NCBI GenBank assembly: GCA_004295565.1 | Contig: AP019416.1 | Coordinates: forward strand, 1,860,001-1,924,000 | Length of the DNA stretch: 64,000 nt | Reading direction: 5' to 3' | From: Vreelandella olivaria | GTDB lineage: Bacteria; Pseudomonadota; Gammaproteobacteria; Pseudomonadales; Halomonadaceae | In this document: positions 19,991 through 30,782 of the stretch, in pieces | How positions within the stretch are numbered: position 1 is the stretch's first letter | How the letters are laid out: the number at the start of each line of letters is the position of its first letter | Program-made: the position numbers and the translations under genes | The notes under the pieces: model-generated | The model's database searches: none | What the model was told of the DNA's origin: nothing | What the model saw: the letters and a program-made list of their open reading frames with translations, nothing else

Positions 19991-22900
19991 CTATTCCGAG
20001 CGGGTGTCTTGTTGCGCCTGTTTACGCTTCTCGCGCGGATCGTTGTGAGCCCGAGAGCGACGACGCCGCGGTTTAGGCGTTTCTTCGCCTGTGGCATCTT
20101 CACTTGGCGCTTCACTGGCGGCCGGCGGAGCGGGCTTAGCGTCTGCTTGAGTTACCGGGGCTTCAGCCGCAGGGCTTCTGCCACAGTGTGGTCAGTCGCT
20201 GCTGGCTCGTCGCTACTCTTTTCAGTGCTATTTTCAGCGCTATCCAGTTCAACGCCACTCTCTTTAACGTCACTCTCTTTAACGTGCTTTGCTTCAACGT
20301 CGTTTGCTTTAACGTTCTCTGGCTCATCACCTTTTTCTGCTGCGTCTTGCGTCGGTTCGCTGCTAGAGGGCTCTTCAACCGCAGGGGTAGTAGGTTCAAC
20401 AGCGCTGGGCGTTGCTGCTGCCTGGCTGGGTTCCTGAGCCTTCGTTGCTGCTTCGGGCTGATGCTCGTCGCTGCTTTGCTCTGCATCCGTGCTATTGAAA
20501 GGCGCAGTGGAGGCGGTCTCTTCGATCGTTGCCGCTGGATCAACGGCGTTGGCCGCAGGCGGTTCGACGGCTTCTGGCGCTGCCTGCTCTCCAGTACTGA
20601 GCTGCTGACTATCGTCGGTTTCCTCGTTTTCAACTGGCTCTGCGTTCGCCTTGGTTGTTGCTACGGTCATCTCAGAGGGTGCTGATTGCTCTTCGCTGGC
20701 GGTGGCCTCCGGTTCGCTTGGCTTGGCAATGGAGTCATCCTGCTCAACGGTGCTGGTAGTTGACGTTTGCTCAGCCGGTGAAGCCGCTTTTGGCTGACGG
20801 CGCTGGTGCGTCGATTTACGCGCTTTGGCGTTCACTGCCGCAGGCTGGTCGGCGGTCGTTGCGTCTTCCGCTTGCTCGCCTTTGGGCTCAGGCGCATCGG
20901 TTGCTGCCGCTTCTGGCTCAGCGGTATTCCCCGCGTCCGATCCTAATGCAATCGGTGCGTCATTTGTTGCTGCTTTACCCGCCTGCTCTTCTGCCGCGGG
21001 GGCGTCGGCCGGCTCTGGCGTTGCTGCTGGCGCTTCATTTTGTGCCTCGGCCTGCAGCTTTAACTGCTCCGCTTCAGCCTGGGGTTGATCGCCTTGGTGC
21101 GCGTGCGGTTACGCGGGTTGTTGCGGGTACGCTTTGGCTTACCGTCGTCCTGCTTCGCTTCTGGGGTTTTAGCCTCTGCGCTTTTGGCCGCTTCATCGCG
21201 CTGAGTGTCGCGATTTTGTCACCACTGTTATCCCGACGTGACTCTTTCTGGGTTGCGCTTTTGCCACTGCCGCTCTCTTTAGAGCTCTCTTTGGACGAGC
21301 TGTCGGCTTTAGTCTCTTTACGAGGCGCTTTGTTAGCGGCCTCTTGTCCGTTCGCATCCTCCTGCTGGGGGTGACGACGGCGGTTGCGGGTGCGGCTAGG
21401 GCCGCTGCGCTTATCGCCATTATCGTCACTGGCAGGGCGTGGCGCGCTACTGCGCTGCTCGGTTTTTTGCTCGGCGCTTTGTTCTGCTTTTGGTTCAGCT
21501 TTTGGCTCAGGGCGGGCGTTGCTATCGCCGCGTGAAGGCCGCTGCCGCGACTCGTTGCTGCGCTGAGAGGGTCTACGCTCGCTCTGCTTGCGTGGCGTAG
21601 GGGTCTCAACCTTGGGCTCAGGGGTGGTCTCAGCACTGTTTTCGTCGCTACCCAGCAGTTTTGCGAAACCACGGATAAAGCGACCGATAACACTAGGCTG
21701 CTCGCTCGCTACCGGTGCTGCCTTGGCCACCGGGGCCGCAACAGGCGCCTTCTCTTCCGTTTGCAGTGATGCAGGTGCAGGGGCGTTATGGGTGACGCTC
21801 TTGACGGCAGCTTCGGCCCGTTGAGCGGGCGGCATGAAGCTGGGTGCCGGCTCTTTGCCTACTTCGGTATCGGTGGAGAGCTCAAAGCTCGATAGGCTCT
21901 GAGTGTCGTCCTCGTCCAGGTGATCATCACGCAGGCGCTGTACGTCGTAGTGAGGCGTATCCATATCCGGATTGGGCAGCAGTACGACACGCACATTCTG
22001 GCGAGACTCAAGATCAGCCAGCACGCTGCGTTTTTCATTGAGCAGGTAAGTCGCTACGGGTACCGGCAGGATGGCGCGAATTTGCGCGCTATTCTCTTTC
22101 ATGGCCTCTTCTTCAATCAGGCGCATGATAGACAGGGAGAGTGAACGCACATCGCGAATGGTGCCCTGGCCATTACAGCGCGGGCAGACCACGCCGCTGG
22201 TTTCACCCAGTGAAGGTCGCAGGCGCTGGCGGGACATTTCCATCAGACCAAAGCGCGAAATGCGGCCGATCTGAACCCGGGCGCGATCCAGCTTGAGGGC
22301 ATCGCGCATGCGGTTTTCAACTTCCCGCTGGTTGCGCGCAGGCCCCATATCGATAAAGTCGATAACAACTAAGCCGCCGATATCGCGCAGGCGCAGCTGG
22401 CGGGCGATTTCGTCCGCGGCTTCAGAGTTGGTTTGTAGTGCCGTCTCTTCAATGTCGCTGCCGCGGGTAGCGCGGGCGGAGTTGATATCGATGGAAACCA
22501 GTGCTTCGGTGTGATCGATCACGATCGAGCCACCGGAGGGAAGCTTTACTTCACGCTGGTAGGCGGTTTCGATTTGCGATTCGATCTGGAAGCGTGAGAA
22601 TAGCGGTACTTCGTCCGCGTAGAGCTTGATCTTCTGCTGATACGACGGCATCACCTGGCGAATAAAGCCCAGCGCCTCAGCGTGAATCTCGGGGCTGTCG
22701 ATCAAGACTTCGCCGATGTCCTGGCGCAGGTAGTCGCGCATAGCGCGAATGATGACGTTGGATTCCCGGTAGATCAAAACGGGGCAGGGCGCTTGGCGGC
22801 TTCGGTGGTAATCGATTCCCACACCTGAACCAGGTAATCCAAGTCCCACTGCAGCTCTTCCGGGTTACGGCCGATGCCCGCAGTGCGCACAATCAGGCCC

Positions 22901-23385
22901 ATTTTATCCGGTACGGTCAGTTGACCCATGGCGTCTTTGAGCTGGCTGCGCTCGTCGCCTTCGATACGCCGTGAAATGCCCCCCGCACGCGGATTATTGG
23001 GCATCAGTACCAGGAAACGTCCAGCCAGGCTAACAAAAGTGGTCAGTGCGGCGCCTTTATTGCCCCGCTCCTCTTTATCGACCTGGACGATGACCTCTTG
23101 GCCCTCTTTAAGCACTTCCTTAATGCTCGGACGTCCGGAAACGTCTTTGACAAAGTACTCGCGAGAGATCTCTTTAAGGGGCAGAAAACCGTGACGATCG
23201 GCGCCGTAGTCGACAAAGGCGGCTTCCAGGGAGGGCTCTACTCGGGTGATTTTACCGCGATAGATGTTGGCTTTTTTCTGTTCTCTTGCGCCGGATTCGA
23301 TATCTAAATCGTAAAGGCGCTGTCCATCAACTAAAGCGACGCGCAGCTCTTCGGGCTGGGTCGCATTAATAAGCATCCGTTTCAT
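19991..23385 (-). CDS. rne: ribonuclease E, several frame breaks
   Basis: RNase E is the membrane-bound endonuclease that organises the RNA degradosome. It starts [20 protein letters not shown] with the S1 domain after it; [20 protein letters not shown] and [11 protein letters not shown] form the catalytic DNase I-like site, and [17 protein letters not shown] is the zinc link. The C-terminal half is disordered and rich in Glu, Ala, Ser and Lys/Arg, with basic clusters such as [17 protein letters not shown] at the very end. Frame changes occur near 22800, near 21075-21115 and near 20165, among others. Corrected size is about 1130 residues, longer than E. coli (1061). A pentapeptide repeat lies in the tail. 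The long upstream gap fits autoregulation through the 5' UTR. Confidence 0.95.
20251..20325 (-). repeat. five 15-bp tandem units in the RNase E tail
   Basis: Five consecutive 15-bp units begin with AACG (20251, 20266, 20281, 20296, 20311). On the coding strand they give a degenerate pentapeptide array with Val at position two and mainly Lys/Glu at the next: [23 protein letters not shown](LD). The first two units differ by one base. The array lies in the disordered scaffold region. Confidence 0.8.
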
Positions 23386-24108
23386 AGTGTCTCGCATAGC
23401 GTTGCGTACCGGCGAACTGCCTATTGGGTGACGTAGGCGAATCGCTGGGTGCTGCGTGCTTGTGCTCGGCGCATTGCAATGCTGACGCGTCAAGCCGGGA
23501 AGGCGTCATCGCCAACCCGGCCTATAGGGCGTTGAGTACGTGGCGGAGGCAGGACGTGTTCCGGTGGCTGTCACGTCCATCCGGCCCTGCTGACACCGCC
23601 AACACCTGGCATTCATCGATTCACCAACGCCGGCCACCGGCACAGCGTTGAACTTTTCGCCCGGAGTCAGTCAGCGCTTTGTGACGAATAAAGCGAGGCT
23701 GCTCAGGGCGTGGCGTTGTTTCGTTACTGCCTGCCGTTGAGGGCTAGGCTTATTTTCATCTGCCGGCATAAAACGGGCGGCAGCGTTACTGCATTTTAAG
23801 ATCAGTTTTAATACTGGAAAAACGGGCAATGCGTACACTGGTGCCGTTTTTGTGTTCAGGCCTGCGTGTTAGTCGGGCAGGCGCTTAACCAAGCTCAGCG
23901 GTGATGCTCTCTGCTAACAAAATTATTCAATTAGCTATCGAACAGCTAGTCACTAGCGCTAGACAAGACAGCTTTCTGCGCTTAGCTGGTGAACGATTTC
24001 GAATATAACAGTAAAGACTACGACCAGCAATTGACGCAATGCCCTTGGGTCTACGCTAGAATGCCGTTTTAAGCCGATGTCACAGAATCACAGCAGGAGT
24101 AAGCGGTA
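23386..24108. other. long divergent intergenic region between rne and rluC
   Basis: About 720 bp with no convincing gene. It must contain the rne 5' UTR (reverse strand) and the rluC promoter (forward). A stem CTGCCG/CGGCAG with a 12-base loop is at 23760-23783. TAGAAT at 24057-24062, 46 bases before rluC, could be a -10, but the nearest TTGACG (24031-24036) is 20 bases away, which is too far for a standard promoter. In E. coli the rne leader is about 360 nt and binds RNase E for feedback control; a similar role is inferred here. Confidence 0.6.
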
Positions 24109-25047
24109 ATGTCCGAAGGGCGTGAAGTGCAGTGGGTGGATATCGCCCCGGAGCAAGCAGGGCAGCGAATTGATAATTTTCTTATGACGCGGCTTAAAGG
24201 AGCTCCACGCGCACTTATCTACCGCATCGTGCGTAAGGGCGAAGTGCGTGTTAACAAAAACGCGTGAAGGTCGATTACCGTTTGCAGGCGGGGGACTTGG
24301 TACGGGTTCCGCCGCTACGGTTGGCACCACGGGAAGCGGTGAAAGAAGTCAGTGATAATTTGCGCGACCTGCTGGTGGGCAGCGTCATTATGGAAGGCCC
24401 CGATTGGATGGTACTTAACAAACCCTCTGGTTTGGCGGTGCATGGCGGTAGCGGGGTTAAAATTGGTTTAATAGAAGCGCTGCGTCAGGTACGCGATGAT
24501 TTAAGCTTTCTGGAGCTGGTTCACCGCTTGGATCGCGATACGTCCGGCTGTTTGCTGCTGGCCAAGTCCCGCGATGCGCTGGTGACGCTGAACGAGTCGC
24601 TTAAAAAGCACGGTATGGATAAGCGCTACTTGGCCTTGGTGAGCGGGCGTTGGCCTGCGCGGAAAACCTATGAGAGTGCTCGGCTAGATCGCTTTGATGC
24701 GGGTAATGGTGAGCGGCGGGTAAGGGTGGATCCCAACGGTAAAGTGTCGCGTACCCATTTTTCGGTGGTCGAAACCTTCGAAAAGTAACCCTGATCGAGG
24801 CTGAGCCGGTGACCGGGCGTACCCACCAGATACGCGTACACGCCGCCCATGCGGGCCACGCGCTGCTAGGCGACGACAAGTATGCTACCCGGAAAGCGGC
24901 CTGCTCACCAAGCAGTTGGGATTGGGGCGCCTGTTTCTGCACGCGCGGGCATTGACCTTTCCTGAGCCCACTAACGGTCGCCCGGTAACCGTTAAAGCGC
25001 CGTTGCCAGAAGCCCTGGAAGAAGCGCTTAAACGCGCCCGCCAATAA
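24109..25047 (+). CDS. rluC: 23S rRNA pseudouridine synthase RluC, several frame breaks
   Basis: RluC makes pseudouridines at positions 955, 2504 and 2580 of 23S rRNA in E. coli. The N-terminal S4-like part ([28 protein letters not shown]) precedes the catalytic motif [19 protein letters not shown] with the nucleophile Asp, and the C-terminal [22 protein letters not shown]. Frame changes lie near 24262, 24785 and 24890. Start ATG 24109 has AGGAG nine bases upstream. Corrected length is about 315 residues. It is divergent from rne, the classic arrangement in this group. Confidence 0.95.
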
Positions 25048-25101
25048 TCCGCCTTGCGCTAATTTGCTTTTCACTAATGTGCCTTTCACCAAGGAGCTGT
25101 C

Positions 25102-25753
25102 ATGCAGTACGAGTTAATTATATTTGATTGGGATGGCACCTTGATGGATTCGGTGCCGCGCATTGTGTCCTGCATGCAGGCGGCTGCTCTGGAGGCCGAG
25201 TGGGGCGCACTTTCAGCGCCCGAGGTGGAGGATATTATTGGCCTGGGGCTGCCCGAGGCGATTGCACAGCTTTGCCCAGGCATTTTGCCTGCCCAGGCTG
25301 AGCGGCTTCGCGAACGTTACGCGCATCACTTTGTGCAGGCAGATGCTACTCCGATGGCTTTTTAGCGGCGTAGAGGCGCATATCGCCCATTTGCGCGGAC
25401 GTGATCAGCAGCGTTTAGCGGTGGCGACGGGTAAGAGCCGTCGCGGGCTTGACCGTGTTTTGCAGCGACCGGCAGCGGCGCCTGGTTTCATGCTAGCCGC
25501 ACGGCAGATGAGACCGTTCCAAACCGCATCCGCAGATGCTTTCAGAGCTGCTGGCAGAGCTCTCTGTGCCGGTCGAGCGGGCGGTAATGGTCGGCGATAC
25601 TGAGTATGACTTGGAAATGGCTAGGGCGATGGGAATGGATCGGGTGGGGTAAGCTACGGCGTGCATACGCCGGAGCGCCTGGCATTAAGCCGCCCCAAAT
25701 GGATCGCCCACAGCGTCGATGAGCTTTTGATCGGTTATAAGGACATTTTATGA
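25102..25753 (+). CDS. HAD-superfamily phosphatase (phosphoglycolate-phosphatase-like), several frame breaks
   Basis: Motif I is FDWDGTLMDSV near the N-terminus, and motif IV is MVGDTEYDLEMARAMGM, the standard HAD catalytic aspartates; a middle segment reads AVATGKSRRGLD. Frame changes lie near 25362, 25475-25530 and 25650. Corrected length is about 218 residues, the size of Gph/YjjG-like phosphatases. It lies 54 bases after rluC and its stop overlaps the sppA ATG (ATGA). The true substrate cannot be told from sequence; a HAD phosphatase follows rluC in Pseudomonas too. Confidence 0.85.
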
Positions 25754-26895
25754 GTGACGACCCAACCCGCCACGATGGTATAGGCGACGGACATGACAAC
25801 CCGGCCAATGGCGATCGCCGCACCGGCTCTGTTAATAGTGGCCCGTCCAGTGAGTTTAAAGAGGATCCTTGGACTGAGGGGCCCGGAGGTTCCGCCCGGT
25901 GCAGGGTCGAAGCAGGCGTCAGGCGCGCCGGGCGACGATGCTGACACCCTGCGCGAACGCCAGCGACTCGCACAGTTGGAAATGATGGATCACTGGATAG
26001 GCGGTGTCTTGGTCGAGCAGCGGCGTACCCGCCGCTGGAAGCTGTTTTTCCGCCTGATGTTTCTCGCTGTTGTGCTCGCTGCACTGTCTGCCGTCCTTTA
26101 TAGCCTTTACTGGGATTCGCCCAGTGTCACCGCGCCCACCCAACGCCACTTGGGTATTGTTGAGGTGAATGGGGTGATTGCGAGCGATTCGCCCGCCAAT
26201 GCAGAGCGCATCATCCAGGGGTTAAATCGTGCCTGGGAGGCGGAAAGTGCCGCTGCCGTGGTGCTGCACATTAATAGCCCGGGCGGTAGCCCAGTGCAGT
26301 CTCAGCGTATCTATGCGGAAATCATGCGCCTGCGTGAGCAGGGTGACAAACCGATTATCGCGGTGATTGAGGATATAGGTGCCAGCGGCGCTTATTACAT
26401 TGCCGCCGCGGCAGATGAAATTGTGGCATCACCGGTGAGTCTGGTGGGCTCTATTGGGGTGATTTATGCAGGCTTTGGCTTTGAAGAGGCGATAGAGCGT
26501 ATTGGTGTTGAGCGCCGCGTGCTCACGGCAGGGGAGAACAAAGCCTTTTAGACCCCTTCCAGCCCATGGATGATGAGGCAGAGGCGTTTTGGCAGGAAGT
26601 GCTGAGCCAAACCCATCGCCAGTTTATCGATGATGTCCGCGCGGGGCGCGGTGACAGGCTCAGTGATAGCTCGGACATTTTTCCGGTTTGATCTGGGGGT
26701 GAGCAGAGCATTGAGCTAGGGCTGGTTGATCAGTTGGGTAACCTCGAACAGCTGTCGCGCGAGCAGGTTGGGAATACCGACTGGGTAGACTACACACCCA
26801 GTCTCGACCCTTTCGAGCGCTTTACGCGGCGTTTTACCCAGGTTGCTGCCGAGATGCTAGGCATTAAGGCGCCTAACACCCCGCTGCGCTTCTAA
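25750..26895 (+). CDS. sppA: signal peptide peptidase SppA-type membrane protease (family S49), several frame breaks
   Basis: This membrane serine protease cleaves remnant signal peptides. A hydrophilic acidic N-terminal region (about 80 residues, rich in Asp, Gly and Pro) precedes one membrane helix (LMFLAVVLAALSAVLYSLY). The catalytic Ser is in IGASGAYYIAAAADEI and the general base Lys is expected about 50 residues later in this short form. NSPGGSPVQSQ is the conserved loop. Frame changes lie near 25885, 26548 and 26693. The corrected protein is about 381 residues, the single-domain 36K-type and not the 67K form. The ATG overlaps the HAD gene stop. Confidence 0.9.
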
Positions 26896-26938
26896 GCGCC
26901 AATCTTAGCCGTGGAGGTGCTGATTAGCGCTCCGCTGG

Positions 26939-27581
26939 CTAGGGCTGGCCAAGCGGATCCAGTCCCGCTTGGCGCAGCATGTCGCAGAGCGCGATCAGCG
27001 GTAGCCCAATCAGGGCATTGGGATCGCGGCCTTCCAGTTTCTCAAACAGGGCAATGCCGAGGCCTTCCATGCGAAAACTGCCAGCGCTATCCAGTGGCTG
27101 CTCTTTGGCGACATAGGTTTCGATCTCTTGGGTGCTAAGAGTCCGAAACACGACCTCGAAAGGCTCAATATGAACCTGATGGCGCTGGTGGCGAGTGTCC
27201 AGTAGCGCTAAGCCGGTTAAAAGGTGACACGCTGGCCAGAGAAGCGAGCAAGATTAGCGCAAGCTTTCTCGGTTGTGTGGGGTTTGCCAATAATGTCGCC
27301 TTCAAATACCGCCACCTGATCAGAACCTATAACGTAGTGGCGGGGAAGTGGGCTGCCACAGCGTTAGCTTTGCTGAGCGCCAGGCGATGCACCAGTGCGC
27401 GAGGTGTTTCACCGGGATGAGGTGTTTCATCGATGTCGGGTGAGTGGCACTGGTAGGGGAGCTGCAGGCGATCCAAAAGCTCACGCCGCCAGCGTGAGCT
27501 TGAGGCTAGCACCAGCTCCGTCGTTGATGAGTGGGCTGATGGCTGAGCCATTGCGCTCTGAGTGTTCGACGGTTCGGTCAT
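26939..27581 (-). CDS. yceF: Maf/YceF-type nucleotide pyrophosphatase, frameshifted
   Basis: Maf proteins hydrolyse modified nucleoside triphosphates; the E. coli YceF branch prefers 7-methyl-GTP. The reading [20 protein letters not shown], the segment [16 protein letters not shown] and the C-terminal [19 protein letters not shown] with [19 protein letters not shown] closely match the YceF branch. The frame changes near 27328 and again between 27150 and 27230. I used the ATG at 27581; family members start close to TELVLASSS, so the true start may be further in. It is convergent with sppA and divergent from yceD, as in E. coli. Confidence 0.9.
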
Positions 27582-27775
27582 GGATGATGGGGGCAAGGTT
27601 TGGCTCCTGGCTATGTGATTGCGCTAGGGCAACATCAACGCATTGCATTGACAGCAGTGGACATTGAAAGCAATAACAGAGTGTAGCGAAAGCGGCTAAA
27701 GCTGCCTATGTTGGCTGTTTTTGAGATCTATGCGGGTTATTTGTTGAGGAAGCCATGAAAAATATACTGACAGCT

Positions 27776-27803
27776 TTGACACCGGCAGGGGAGTGCCTAT
27801 CAT
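27776..27803 (+). promoter_or_regulatory. sigma-70 promoter for yceD-rpmF-plsX-fab
   Basis: A perfect TTGACA (27776-27781) is separated by 16 bases from TATCAT (27798-27803). Transcription would start around 27809-27811, only a few bases before the yceD ATG at 27813. Confidence 0.7.
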
Positions 27804-27812
27804 TGCGCGCCT

Positions 27813-28358
27813 ATGTTGACCTCACAACTCCCCAGTCGGGTGGAGCCTTATAAGCTCGCAGCCCGCCACGAACGAATCGAAGGCTTGGTAGCGCTTGATA
27901 AGCTGCCGCGCCTTGCCGAAGAAGCGGGTGTCCAAACCGGCGACTGTCATGTCGTGCTCGAGTTTGGCGTCGATGCTCAAGGTCGTCGTGAAATTCGTGG
28001 CCACTTGCAAGCGACGTTGGCGCTTGCCTGCCGACGCTGCCTGGTGCCGCTGCCTCAGGAGGTAAGCAGTGACTTTCTGCTTGGAATGGTCACTGACGAA
28101 GCCTTAGCGGCCGAGTTGCCTGCCAGTCATGAACCGGTGCTGGTGGAAAAGGAACAGTTGGATCTTCTGACGGTGATTGAGGATGAGTTGATTCTCAGTC
28201 TGCCTCAGGTGGTTTATCACGATGAAGCCGAATGTCATGTCTCGGCGGAGCAGCTGGTCAGCAAAACAGAAGGCGCGGCGTCGGAAACAACGCCAGCGAC
28301 GAACCCTTTCGCGGTGCTAAATGTCTTGAAAGGCAAAAATAAGCACCCTTTACCTTAA
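27813..28358 (+). CDS. yceD: 23S rRNA accumulation protein YceD (DUF177)
   Basis: YceD is a small cytoplasmic protein needed for normal 23S rRNA levels in E. coli and plants. The intact 181-residue protein has the DUF177 pattern: LACRRCLVPLPQEVSSDFLLG carries the CxxC pair, and QLDLLTVIEDELILSLPQVVYHD is the conserved acidic segment. rpmF follows 19 bases later, the invariant pairing in proteobacteria. No ribosome-binding site is visible before the ATG, and the predicted transcription start is almost at the ATG, so the mRNA may be leaderless. Confidence 0.95.
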   Translation: MLTSQLPSRVEPYKLAARHERIEGLVALDKLPRLAEEAGVQTGDCHVVLEFGVDAQGRREIRGHLQATLALACRRCLVPLPQEVSSDFLLGMVTDEALAAELPASHEPVLVEKEQLDLLTVIEDELILSLPQVVYHDEAECHVSAEQLVSKTEGAASETTPATNPFAVLNVLKGKNKHPLP

Positions 28359-28377
28359 TACCTTGGAGTAAACACCC

Positions 28378-28548
28378 ATGGCAGTTCAACAGAACCGTAA
28401 AACTCGTTCCAAGCGCGGCATGCGTCGTAGCCACGATGCGCTGACCGCTCCGACGCTGTCCCAGGACAAAGAAACCGGTACCACTCACCTGCGTCACCAC
28501 GTTTCACCAGACGGTTTCTACCGTGGTCGCAAAGTGGTTGAGGTATAA
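28378..28548 (+). CDS. rpmF: 50S ribosomal protein L32
   Basis: A short 56-residue ribosomal protein: [20 protein letters not shown] is the universal L32 start and [11 protein letters not shown] the end. The family's usual length is 56-60. TTGGAG precedes the ATG by ten bases. It belongs to the yceD-rpmF-plsX-fab operon, linking ribosome and lipid synthesis. Confidence 0.97.
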   Translation: MAVQQNRKTRSKRGMRRSHDALTAPTLSQDKETGTTHLRHHVSPDGFYRGRKVVEV

Positions 28549-28592
28549 AGCTTCAATTGCATTATTAAGCGGCTAAACGGGCTCAGTGCGGT

Positions 28593-29652
28593 ATGCGCTT
28601 AGCGATTGATGTAATGGGGAGTGACCAAGGCCCTCATGCGATTATCGCAGGCTCTGCTAGGGCAGTGGTAGAACACCCCAGCCTAGAACTGATTCTGTTT
28701 GGCCCGCGTCAGCGAATTACTGCTGAGCTTTTCGCGCTTGCCGCAGCCTCTGGCTGCGGCAGCGTCACGTTTAGTGGCGCGTGATTCGCCCGATAGCGTG
28801 ATGCAGGGGCAACGGCTGCCTGGGCGTTGCGCAGAGGCCAAGCGACCAGTATGGCGCGCATGCTGCGCTGTGTCGCCCAGGGCGAAGCCGTGGCGGGTGT
28901 AAGCGCGGGCAATACGGCGGCGCTTGTTGCCTTGGCAAGGCGCGAACTGGGTATGGTTGAGGGATTTCTCGACCGGCGATCAGTACCGCGATTCCTGCAC
29001 GCCAAGGGCGTCGCTGTTATCTACTGGATCTGGGCGCCAATGTGGATTCTCCTGCCCACCGTTTGGTCGATTTTGCGCAGATGGGGCGGCGATGGCGCAG
29101 TGCGTCGATGGCACGGCGGTGCCGCGTGTGGCGCTACTCAATGTTGGTGCAGAAGCCACCAAGGGAAGCGTTAGCGTGCGTGAAGCCGATCGTCTGCTGC
29201 GTGAGTATGCCAATGATAGTGCTTTCGACTATCAGGGCTATGCTGAAGGTGGCGATCTGTTTAAAGGTCAGCTTGATGTGGTGGTGTGTGATGGCTTTGT
29301 GGGCAATGCTGTCCTTAAGGCCAGCGAAGGTTTGACCAGTATGCTGGTTGAGCGCGTGCAGATGGCTTTTGAGTCGCGTCTTAGCGGGCGTTTAGCAAGC
29401 CTACTGGCCAAACCTGTGTTAAAGCGTTTGAAGCAAGAGCTCGATCCCGTACGTTACAACGGAGCTAGCTTGTTAGGGTTGCGCGGTATTGTGGTGAAAA
29501 GTCACGGCAGTGCCCATGCCGATGGTTTCTACTACGCCATCCGGCGCGCCCTGCAGGAAGTAGAGCATAATTTGCCTGCGCGGATCGCAGGTCGCTGGCA
29601 GCCGTCGTCGCAAGCATTGTCGAGTGCTAGCGATGGCGCAGGCCAGTCATGA
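28593..29652 (+). CDS. plsX: phosphate acyltransferase PlsX, several frame breaks
   Basis: PlsX converts acyl-ACP to acyl-phosphate for phospholipid synthesis. Start [20 protein letters not shown] is typical; later segments [59 protein letters not shown] and [17 protein letters not shown] follow the family order, and [15 protein letters not shown] is near the end. Frame changes lie near 28783, 28815, 28965, 29015 and 29085. Corrected length is about 353 residues. It lies between rpmF and fabD as in E. coli, though fabH is absent here. Confidence 0.93.
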
Positions 29653-29763
29653 TCAGATAATAAATATTGATTTTTTGCGGGTTTATAGGTGGCATCAGGA
29701 TGTGCCAATAATCTCGCCTATCGCTCATATGAGCAAATGCCTACAAGAGCAAAGGTGAACGAC

Positions 29764-30724
29764 ATGTCTCAACCCCTTGCCCTCATTTTTTCCCGGGCAG
29801 GGCTCTCAGCAGCTTGGAATGCTGCGAGAGCTTGCCGAGCGTTATAGTGTGGTGGGAACGACATTTGAGGAAGCGTCGGATGCTTTGGGCTACGATTTGT
29901 GGAAAGTCGTCCAGGAAGGCCCCGAGGAATCGCTTAATGCAACTGCTTGCACCCAGCCTGCGCTGCTCTCTGCAAGTGTCGCTATTTGGCGCGTGTGGCA
30001 AGAGCTGGAAGGCCCGCGACCAACGGTCATGGCGGGCCATAGCCTGGGCGAATACAGTGCTATGGTGTGTGCCGGTGTCATGAGCTTTGCCGAAGGTGTC
30101 AATTTAGTGCGCCTGCGGGGAGAAGCCATGCAGGCGGCGGTGCCCGCTGGCGAAGGCGGCATGGCAGCAATTCTGGGGTTAGCAGACGATGCGGTTGAAG
30201 CCGCCTGCGAAAAGGCTGCCCAGGGCGACGTTGTTTCAGCGGTTAACTACAACTCCCCGGGACAAGTGGTGATAGCGGGCTCGAAAGTGGCCGTTGAGCG
30301 GGCTATTGTGGCTTGCCAAGAGGCCGGGGCCAGGCGCGCCATGGCATTGCCTGTTTCCGTGCCCTCGCACTGCGCGCTAATGCGCCCAGCGGCTGAGCGG
30401 CTGGCTGAGGCGATACAAACCATTGAGCTGCGGGCGCCGCGCTACACGGTGATCCAGAATGTCGATGCTCAGGCCCATGCCGACACCGCGACATTGAGCC
30501 GACGCCTCGTCGAACAGCTCTATCAGCCGGTGCGCTGGAGCGCCTGTGTTGAAGCAATGGCAGATCAAGGCGTGGAAGTATTTATTGAGTGCGGGCCAGG
30601 AAAGGTGTTGACTGGCCTCAATAAGCGTATCGTGAAGGGTAGTAAAGGGTTAGCGGTGAATGATCCCGACAGCCTGGAGGCTGCGCTTGAGCTGGCGCGT
30701 GAAACGTTGGCTGATAAGGCGTGA
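29764..30724 (+). CDS. fabD: malonyl-CoA:ACP transacylase FabD, one frame break
   Basis: FabD loads malonyl groups onto ACP for fatty-acid synthesis. The start MSQPLALIFPGQGSQQLGM is restored by removing one T from T6 near 29790-29795. GHSLGEYSAMVCAG holds the nucleophile Ser, SVPSHCALMRPAA the catalytic His, and VFIECGPGKVLTGLNKRI the C-terminal Gly-rich motif. Corrected length is about 319 residues. It directly follows plsX; fabH, usually between them in E. coli, is missing from this cluster. Confidence 0.96.
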
Positions 30725-30782
30725 CCACGGAGTGGTGACTTTCGCTATCCTTGCTTGATTACACGGTTAGAGGCAGAACGTT

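Noticed and set aside
20188-20685. Forward frame of 165 residues opposite the rne tail
   Set aside because: It is the complement of the low-complexity RNase E tail and has a Cys/Phe-rich, unnatural composition.
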